Made by a program: the position numbers and the translations under genes
In this document: positions 57,795-64,000 of the stretch, piece after piece
Position numbering within the stretch: the first letter of the stretch is position 1
Layout of the letters: every line of letters starts with the position of its first letter
NCBI RefSeq assembly: GCF_913566895.1
Contig: NZ_CAJYCN010000002.1
Span: forward strand, 62,001-126,000
Direction of reading: 5' to 3'
Origin: Listeria ilorinensis
GTDB taxonomy: Bacteria > Bacillota > Bacilli > Lactobacillales > Listeriaceae
DNA: 64,000 bases
Notes under the pieces: generated by a model
Seen by the model: only the letters and a program-made list of their open reading frames with translations
What the model was told of the DNA's origin: nothing
The model's database searches: none

Positions 57795-60104
57795 TTAAGT
57801 CTCCATGATCCGCTTCATCCAGTCATAAAGATCGAAGTAGTTGGAATAAAGCAGTTTTTGTCTTGTTGCTATTTGGCGTGCCCTCTCTTGATAGCTCGCC
57901 GATTCATCCAGGCTGCGTTTTGCTTCAGTCGGATTTATTTTAATCACGCCACTGTCTATTGTAGCAAATTCCAGTTCAAAAAACACGTTTGACATAAAAT
58001 CAATCTGTTCTTTTTTCCAACCAAATCTTTGCGTTAATCCCGGACCGTATTTAACTAATGAGAAGGGCTCATACTGTTTAATTAATTTATATAAAGTAGC
58101 GAATTCTTTCCGGTCTGGAAGCACTTCAAGATCTATATTTTCAGTTGCCCCAAAGTGGAAATAAAGCCGATCAGGTTGCAATTTTTCAACGAGCGCCTCC
58201 ACTGATTGAATATCTGTCGGCATATCAGCAAAGACCAGCTCCTCGATTGTTTGGTCAGATAAAGCCATAATCTCCATCGGCGTCAGTATTTGCGTATTGT
58301 CAGCTGGAAGCTTATGAACCGTTTCTTCATGATAGCAGACATAAAAACGGTTAGGCGCTTCCTCTTGAATGATCTTGCTCCATTCCGTCCGATTACGCAC
58401 ATCGAACAATTGCCAATGAGCCACAGCCAAATCTAAGATTCTGATTTGCGCTTTTCGCATATTATTCCATTCATTAATCGAAAGCTCACCAATCACATCC
58501 ACTTCTGCAGTGGGTGACAGTTTTTCTGCTAAAAAACCCAAACCAAAGCCAATTGCATCCATCTGTATCGCTTCATCTACAAACAGCGTTTTTAGATGGG
58601 ATTTATCTGCTCCGATGCGCTTTGGTTCCTGCGGTTTGATTGCTTTGAACAGAAAAACCGGCTTTGGATTACCAAATCCAAACGGTGCCATTTGCTCAAT
58701 CATTTGGATAAATGGCAATGTCACTTCGTCTAGCGTAAGTTCTGCTTCCACTTCTTGTGATGAACGAAAATCATCTGGCGAAAGTTTCTCTGCCTGCCGA
58801 TTCAAATTCGTCGTCAATGTCTCCAAATGAATTTTTTCCAGAGTCAAACCTGCTGCCATCGGATGTCCGCCAAAGGCAGTAAGTAGCGCACGGTTCTGAT
58901 CAAGCTCATGATACAAATGGAAAGCTTCGATACTGCGACCAGACCCTTTGACAAGTCCTGTTTCCTGATCGATCGATAAACAAATGGCTGGACGCCCATA
59001 CTTCTCCACCACTCTCGAGGCTACGATGCCCAGTACGCCTGGATTCCAATCTTCTTTCGCTAAAATCAAAATGCGTGGAATTTCGGATAGCGATTCAATC
59101 ATCTGCACAGCTTCTTCTGTGATATGCTTTACGATCTCTCGCCGTTCTTTATTCGCCTGATCGATTTCTTCAGCCAGATAGCCAGCTTCTTCCGGGTCCG
59201 CACTTAGTAAAAGTTCAGCAGCCGGATCAGCCGCTCCCAACCTTCCGACAGCATTCAATCGAGGCGCCAGAGCAAAACCAATGGTTTCTTCTGTCGCTTC
59301 AGCTAATTTGACACTGGCTTTTTTAGCAAGTGCCTCCAAACCAAGATTTGGTTTTTCGCGAAGCTGCATCAAGCCCTTTTGGACAAAGAGACGATTTTCA
59401 TCATTTAAGGAAACCAGGTCGGCCACAGTTCCTACAGCTACTAAATCGAGCAATTCAACCGGCTCTCTTCCGAGAAGTGCGTGCGCTAACTTGTAGCTCA
59501 CACCAACTCCTGCCAAATCAGCAAATGGGTAATGGGATTCAGGGTGTCTAGGATGAATAACCGCAATCGCTTCCGGCATTACTTCCCTCGCCTCATGGTG
59601 ATCTGTCACGATCACATCTAGGCCGATTTCTTTTGCAAAAGTCATGACTTCAAGTGCCGCAATGCCATTATCGACCGTGATGACCAAATCAAACCCCTCA
59701 TCTTTCGCCATTTGAAAAGCTGCTTGATTCGGACCATAACCTTCAGTAAAGCGGTTAGGAATATAAAAATCTGGCTCAGCTCCCAATTGGCGAAGTGCAG
59801 TAATCAAAACAGCGATACTTGTCACACCATCTGCGTCATAATCCCCATAAACGAGAATGCGTTCATCCTGTTCAATCGCCTGCTTGATCCGTGCCACCGC
59901 CTGATCCATTTCAGCAAATAAAAATGGATCGTATCCTTCATATTTAGTTGGATGTAAAAATTTATCTAATTGGCCGCTTGTCGTAACTTTCCGCTTCACC
60001 AGCATTCTGGCAAGACTTGGTGCCACATCTAATTCTTGCGCTACTTGTGCAGCCTTCTCTTCATTCACTGGATCGATCTTCCAGGTGTATTTGGAACGTA
60101 TCAC
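57795..60104 (-). CDS. recJ: Single-stranded-DNA-specific exonuclease RecJ
   Basis: 5'-3' exonuclease for recombination and repair. The 769 residues show DHH-family motifs [12 protein letters not shown] near 81-92 and [10 protein letters not shown] near 157-166, then the DHHA1 domain with GGHPMAAG near 424-431, and the extra C-terminal region of Firmicutes RecJ. GTG at 60104 is chosen, five bases after GGTGGAG; the upstream frame from 60158 has no site. Confidence 0.95.
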   Translation of the reverse strand: MIRSKYTWKIDPVNEEKAAQVAQELDVAPSLARMLVKRKVTTSGQLDKFLHPTKYEGYDPFLFAEMDQAVARIKQAIEQDERILVYGDYDADGVTSIAVLITALRQLGAEPDFYIPNRFTEGYGPNQAAFQMAKDEGFDLVITVDNGIAALEVMTFAKEIGLDVIVTDHHEAREVMPEAIAVIHPRHPESHYPFADLAGVGVSYKLAHALLGREPVELLDLVAVGTVADLVSLNDENRLFVQKGLMQLREKPNLGLEALAKKASVKLAEATEETIGFALAPRLNAVGRLGAADPAAELLLSADPEEAGYLAEEIDQANKERREIVKHITEEAVQMIESLSEIPRILILAKEDWNPGVLGIVASRVVEKYGRPAICLSIDQETGLVKGSGRSIEAFHLYHELDQNRALLTAFGGHPMAAGLTLEKIHLETLTTNLNRQAEKLSPDDFRSSQEVEAELTLDEVTLPFIQMIEQMAPFGFGNPKPVFLFKAIKPQEPKRIGADKSHLKTLFVDEAIQMDAIGFGLGFLAEKLSPTAEVDVIGELSINEWNNMRKAQIRILDLAVAHWQLFDVRNRTEWSKIIQEEAPNRFYVCYHEETVHKLPADNTQILTPMEIMALSDQTIEELVFADMPTDIQSVEALVEKLQPDRLYFHFGATENIDLEVLPDRKEFATLYKLIKQYEPFSLVKYGPGLTQRFGWKKEQIDFMSNVFFELEFATIDSGVIKINPTEAKRSLDESASYQERARQIATRQKLLYSNYFDLYDWMKRIMET

Positions 60105-60171
60105 GTTTTCTCCACCTTTCAACCTTCCTATTATAGCTGAAAAAAATAAAAAAACCAACTACTTTTCTATT

Positions 60172-60207
60172 AAAAAAGCCAAAACTCATAGGTTTTGACT
60201 TTTTTCC
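60172..60207 (-). terminator. Terminator of the LapA-like gene
   Basis: Stem AAAAAAGCCAAAACT / GGTTTTGACTTTTTT with one mismatch; GGCTTTTTT follows on the minus strand. It overlaps the last codons of the gene. Confidence 0.85.
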
Positions 60208-60566
60208 TGTTCAGTTTCTTTCACTTCTGCATTCGTCATAGTGTCAGGTTGCGCAAGAGGTTCTTGCGCCGGCACTTCACGTTCACGCACTTGTTTTTCA
60301 GCTGCTAATTTCCGTTCTAATTCTGTAATCTTGCCTTGAAGAGATTGGATTTCTTTTTTTGTGCCCCTCACCTTTGCAATATTCAAGCAGAACATGATCA
60401 AACAACCAATCAAAACACAGCCCAAAATAATCAAAATTAACGGCCAACTTGCATCAGCTACGAGAAAATTGACAGCTACTGGCTCTGTATTTCCAACTGC
60501 AAAAATCGCAATCAAAAGGGCTAAAATAATTCCAGCCACTACTTGCCATTGTATTTTCATTTTCAC
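60186..60566 (-). CDS. LapA-domain (DUF1049) membrane protein
   Basis: Protein of 126 residues with two membrane helices (about 8-27 and 40-63), the motif VGNTEPVAVNFLV between them, and a cytoplasmic coiled coil from about 68 (EIQSLQGKITELERKLA) with an acidic tail. In other bacteria LapA-type proteins help lipopolysaccharide or envelope assembly, but in Gram-positives the role is unknown. It lies alone between secDF and recJ. Confidence 0.88.
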   Translation of the reverse strand: MKMKIQWQVVAGIILALLIAIFAVGNTEPVAVNFLVADASWPLILIILGCVLIGCLIMFCLNIAKVRGTKKEIQSLQGKITELERKLAAEKQVREREVPAQEPLAQPDTMTNAEVKETEQEKSQNL

Positions 60567-60794
60567 TCGCTCCTTTTCCGCTGGTTTTATTTACCCCTTT
60601 TCGCAATAAATAAATCCTTAAAACCAAATTTTTATACATCTATTTAAGTATAGCTTTTCTTGCTCCCGATCATATTCCCATAACAGGAAACTTTTTCTCC
60701 ACACCTTGTCAAAAAATCCAACAATTATCTTTTACTAAAATACATATTCCCTTCTTATCTAAAACCATTGACTTAAGTTGAATCCATCCAAGCA

Positions 60795-60824
60795 AAAGCC
60801 GCTCACACCAATGAGCGGCTTTCT
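60795..60824 (-). terminator. Terminator of secDF
   Basis: Perfect arms AAAGCCGCTC (60795-60804) and GAGCGGCTTT (60813-60822) with an 8-base loop. The tail on the minus strand is short (TTTTGCTT). Confidence 0.8.
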
Positions 60825-60827
60825 TGC

Positions 60828-63092
60828 TTATACAACCGGTTGACCCGGATTCCGTTTTTTCTTCTTCTTCACTGTATTGATCGGGCCTTTTTTGCGAACT
60901 TGACGTGATTTAAACACATACCATAGCTGCATGGCCATAAAGATAGATGAGAACACACTGGAAACAAGTCCAACAAGAAGCGCGATGGAGAAGTTTAGGA
61001 TCGAATCATTTCCGAAAATAACAAGCGCTAAAACAGTCAAGAGCACTGTTACAATCGTATTGATCGAACGTGTAAAGGTTTGACGTAAACCATGGTTAAC
61101 AGCAAACGCCACGTCCTCTTCCGTTTTATAACGTTTCATTTTCTTCCCGATGTCTCTGATCCGGTCAGCCGTTACGATCGTATCATTGATCGAATACCCG
61201 ATGACAGTCAGAACGGCGGCAATGAATGTCAGATCCACCTCAAGCCGGAAGACACTGAAGAAAATAAAGATAACAAATGCATCGAACAAGAGCGATAGGA
61301 TCGCCGCAATTCCCATATAGAATTCAAAGCGAATGGCGATATAGAGCACGATGAAAATGGACGCAATGATGAGCGCATAGAAACCATTTTTCGCCAGTTC
61401 TTTTCCGACAGTTGGCGTAACCGTACTGATGCTCGGTTCTTTTCCGTATTTATCTTTAAAATAAGATTTAAAGTTGGCATCTTCCTTTTGCGTAAAGGCA
61501 CCTTTGTAAGAAATAACGGCTGTCTTCGAGTCTTTCCCTTGGAACGTAATATCATCTGAAGGCATCCCTAATTCTTTCAAATCTTTTTGAATCTCAGTAG
61601 TAGTTAAGGTATGATCTGCTGTTACCTCAGCACGCGTCCCGCTGGCAAAGTCAATTCCCAGATTCAGTTTGAAAACTGCCAGAATAATAATACCTAAAAT
61701 GGCAATCGAACTAAAAATCGTTAGGAAGAGGCGGTGATGTTTGACGAAATCAAAGCGGTCAAAACGTGTTTTCAGATCATAAGTGCTAACACCTTCATGA
61801 AGATTATGAATGTCCTTCCGATTAACAGCAAATAGTCCCGGTCTATTATCCAAAACATTGCTCTTCACAAGCAGTCCTAGCAGGAGTCTTGAACCCCACA
61901 CCGCTGTAAGGAAGCTCATCAGAATACTGATGATCAGAACTGTCGCAAAACCTTTGATTGAGCTAGTGCCAAAATAGAACAAGACAACTGCGACAATTAG
62001 CGTAGTGATATTGCCATCAAAAATGGCTCGGAAGGCTTCTTTACTTCCGGTTTCAAACGCGGCTTTCGTCGATCGCCCGACTTTCAGCTCTTCCTTTATT
62101 CGCTCATAGGTGATAACATTCGCATCGACTGCCATCCCTATCCCAAGAATCAACCCGGCAATCCCTGGTAGTGTCAGCGTAGCATGAAGTAGGCTCAACA
62201 CTAATAATACCAGATACGTGTAAGCAACAAGTGTGACAGAAGCAATAATGCCTGGAATACGATAAACAGCAATCATGAAAATAAAGATCGCGAGGATACC
62301 CACAAGTCCAGCAAGAACTGTTTCACTCAGCGCATCTTGGCCAAATTGCGCCCCCACCGAAGTGGAATAAATCTCTGTCATTTTTACCGGTAAAGCCCCT
62401 GAATTGAGCAGATTTGCCAAATCTTTTGCTTCATCTACCGTAAAATTCCCTGAAATCTCAACTTTATTGGTATCAAGCACTTCATTCACATTCGGTGCAG
62501 ATAAATAAGCAGGATTTTTCTTTGTTTTTTCTTCTTGATACTTTTGCCCTTCTTGCCAGTCTAGCCAGATGACAAGTTGGTTATTCGGCGCCTCATCTAA
62601 TATCGTTTGCGTGACTTTGGCAAACTTGTCTGCACTTTTAAGTTTTAGCGTTACAATTGGTTTATTATTTTGGTCAAACTCCTGTTTGGCACCACCTGGA
62701 ACCAAATCTGAGCCATCCATCATCAGCTTATCATTTGCATCGCGGAATGATAATTGTGCTGTTGTGGAGAGCATTTCCCGTGCTTCATCTTGGTCTGTTA
62801 CACCAGCTAGCTGAACACGGATACGGTCATCACCTTCAATCGTGATACTTGGCTCAGCAACACCCAATGTATTGATACGTCGGTCGAGGGCACTTACCGT
62901 ATCAGTAAGTGTCTGCTTTGATACTTTTCCTTTGCCATCAGCAGGCTCTACTTTGTATAAAACTTCAAAGCCGCCTTGGAGATCCAGTCCTAGATTAATA
63001 TTATCCAGAACCCATTTGGTTGTCGAAGCGACTGCTCCGAAAATAATCATGATGACAAGAAAAAAAGTAATCAATCTACTTTTTTTGATCAT
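60828..63092 (-). CDS. secDF: Protein translocase subunit SecDF (fused)
   Basis: Proton-driven membrane protein that helps pull secreted proteins through SecYEG. The 754 residues fuse SecD (to about 430) and SecF, about 12 helices. SecD features are LGLDLQGGFEVLY near 33-45 and GIGMAVDANVITYERIKEEL; SecF features are LGIDFASGTRAEV and VIGYSINDTIVTADRIRD. The fusion is normal for Bacillus and Listeria. It lies downstream of yajC and comN. Confidence 0.97.
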   Translation of the reverse strand: MIKKSRLITFFLVIMIIFGAVASTTKWVLDNINLGLDLQGGFEVLYKVEPADGKGKVSKQTLTDTVSALDRRINTLGVAEPSITIEGDDRIRVQLAGVTDQDEAREMLSTTAQLSFRDANDKLMMDGSDLVPGGAKQEFDQNNKPIVTLKLKSADKFAKVTQTILDEAPNNQLVIWLDWQEGQKYQEEKTKKNPAYLSAPNVNEVLDTNKVEISGNFTVDEAKDLANLLNSGALPVKMTEIYSTSVGAQFGQDALSETVLAGLVGILAIFIFMIAVYRIPGIIASVTLVAYTYLVLLVLSLLHATLTLPGIAGLILGIGMAVDANVITYERIKEELKVGRSTKAAFETGSKEAFRAIFDGNITTLIVAVVLFYFGTSSIKGFATVLIISILMSFLTAVWGSRLLLGLLVKSNVLDNRPGLFAVNRKDIHNLHEGVSTYDLKTRFDRFDFVKHHRLFLTIFSSIAILGIIILAVFKLNLGIDFASGTRAEVTADHTLTTTEIQKDLKELGMPSDDITFQGKDSKTAVISYKGAFTQKEDANFKSYFKDKYGKEPSISTVTPTVGKELAKNGFYALIIASIFIVLYIAIRFEFYMGIAAILSLLFDAFVIFIFFSVFRLEVDLTFIAAVLTVIGYSINDTIVTADRIRDIGKKMKRYKTEEDVAFAVNHGLRQTFTRSINTIVTVLLTVLALVIFGNDSILNFSIALLVGLVSSVFSSIFMAMQLWYVFKSRQVRKKGPINTVKKKKKRNPGQPVV

Positions 63093-63132
63093 GCTTTCTA
63101 CTTTCCTCCCTCATTCATAACTCTAAAAGCGC

Positions 63133-63438
63133 TTATTCTTCAGTATGCTCTGTTTCCTCGCCCAATACTTCCGCAATAAGTGCCTCATCCATCACAGGAG
63201 TCGACTCTTTTTGAACACTTCCCGTAATGGCTTGCATTAACTGTCCAATGTTCATCTGCATCACATCATTTATTCGTGTATGCAGTGCCGGGGAACTATT
63301 TTTCCAAATTACCTCTGTTAGAAAAGACCAAATATGATGGGCCGTGATTTCCCGATAACCGAGAATATGAAAATCTTCTACTTTAATTAAAATTGCAGGT
63401 TCAAGCTCATCATACCAGTCAGCAAATTGTTCTGACAT
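63133..63438 (-). CDS. comN: Post-transcriptional regulator ComN (YrzD-like)
   Basis: Small protein of 101 residues from ATG 63438 (GGGAGGGG five bases before). It has the conserved core LEPAILIKVEDFHILGYREITAHHIW. In Bacillus, ComN acts on comE mRNA through its leader and so promotes competence. The comE genes are in this same window, about 50 kb away. A role in competence is inferred from the family. Confidence 0.88.
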   Translation of the reverse strand: MSEQFADWYDELEPAILIKVEDFHILGYREITAHHIWSFLTEVIWKNSSPALHTRINDVMQMNIGQLMQAITGSVQKESTPVMDEALIAEVLGEETEHTEE

Positions 63439-63579
63439 TATTTCCCCTCCCATTAACAATCAGCTATTCCCATTTTATCGAATTCTATGAAAAATGGAAA
63501 GCATAATCTCGTATTTAGTACGAAATGACACAAAATAGCCTTATTTACCTAAAAAGAAATCCAACGAAACAAAATAAAG

Positions 63580-63606
63580 AACCGCCCATTATTCGAGCGG
63601 CTCAAT
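63580..63606 (-). terminator. Terminator after yajC
   Basis: Stem GAGCCGC / GCGGTTC on the minus strand (one wobble) followed by TTTATTTTG. Confidence 0.75.
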
Positions 63607-63608
63607 GA

Positions 63609-63953
63609 TTATTTTTGTTCTTCTGTGACTTCAGTGCTTTCTGTTACAGGTTCTTCTGCTTTTGGTTCAACTGGTGCAACAACAGGTTGCGCACCGGCTT
63701 TTTCAAGCACAGAACGAATCGCGTTACGGTCAAAAGTTAATTTGGCATTACCGCATTTCAAAATAACCGTATTGTCTTCGATCGCTTCGATCACGCCATG
63801 CAAACCGCCAATAGTGATAATCTTATCACCTTTTTGGAGACCGCTTTGCATATTCGTTACTTCTTTTTGTCGTTTTTGTTGAGGACGAATCAACAAGAAG
63901 TAGAATAACACGATCATTAAAATAATCGGAATAAAAGCTGCTAATCCTTGCAA
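63609..63953 (-). CDS. yajC: Preprotein translocase subunit YajC
   Basis: Single-helix membrane protein that joins SecDF. The 114 residues have a membrane helix at about 5-22, then RPQQKRQKEVTNM and the conserved GDKIITIGGLHGVI at about 42-55, and a Pro/Glu-rich tail. The start is TTG at 63953, nine bases after AAAGGAG. It lies in the order yajC-comN-secDF; the tgt gene is expected just beyond the right edge. Confidence 0.95.
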   Translation of the reverse strand: MQGLAAFIPIILMIVLFYFLLIRPQQKRQKEVTNMQSGLQKGDKIITIGGLHGVIEAIEDNTVILKCGNAKLTFDRNAIRSVLEKAGAQPVVAPVEPKAEEPVTESTEVTEEQK

Positions 63954-64000
63954 CTATTTCAGCTCCTTTCACTCAAGTAAAAATATTTATTTAGAAATTT

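Overview
The window is a stretch of low-GC Firmicutes chromosome, and gene order and proteins point to the genus Listeria. The order hrcA-grpE-dnaK, hemW, lepA, rpsT, holA, comEC/EB/EA, nadD block, greA-udk, alaS, recD2, mnmA, 6S RNA, rarA, cymR, amtB-glnK, aspS-hisS, relA, recJ, secDF, yajC is the one I remember for Listeria. The species cannot be fixed from this window alone. Most genes read on the minus strand.

Region by region. 1-5730: the class I heat-shock operon hrcA-grpE-dnaK (dnaK cut by the window edge) behind a CIRCE element, then hemW and lepA. 5867-6300: rpsT on the plus strand. 6300-9560: an AT-rich accessory stretch between rpsT and holA. It holds an intact MerR regulator and a beta-lactamase-fold serine hydrolase under a typical MerR promoter, plus decayed ORFs and a strong hairpin. 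9562-14185: holA and the comE DNA-uptake genes. 14344-19414: a ribosome-assembly and NAD block (yqeG, yqeH, aroE, yhbY, nadD, yqeK, rsfS, a methyltransferase). 19625-29377: pepF, mtnN, yrrS, greA, udk, trmR, mltG, a DedA protein, a threonine aldolase, and yrzB-ruvX-ireB. 29525-32454: alaS with a T-box leader.

32451-36988: an ABC transporter and a divergent two-component system. 37081-43329: recD2, a TPR protein, an alpha/beta hydrolase, mnmA and its cysteine desulfurase. 43446-43641: 6S RNA. 43698-47360: rarA, cymR, and amtB-glnK with two GlnR/TnrA boxes. 47489-54216: a small membrane-anchored protein, a CLC-type channel, hisS-aspS with a T-box leader, and a secreted amidase. 54343-63953: dtd, relA, apt, recJ, a LapA-like protein, secDF, comN and yajC.

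The themes are protein and RNA quality control (DnaK system, GreA, RarA, RecJ, RecD2), translation (three T-box-controlled synthetases in two units, LepA, S20, RsfS, YqeH, MnmA, TrmR, Dtd), nutrient sensing (Rel, GlnK-AmtB, CymR) and secretion (SecDF-YajC). I see no CRISPR array, tRNA, rRNA, intact transposon or prophage. The most unusual points are a comEC reading frame whose well-placed start codon is AUC, an attenuator-like hairpin in the greA leader, and the rpsT-holA accessory stretch.
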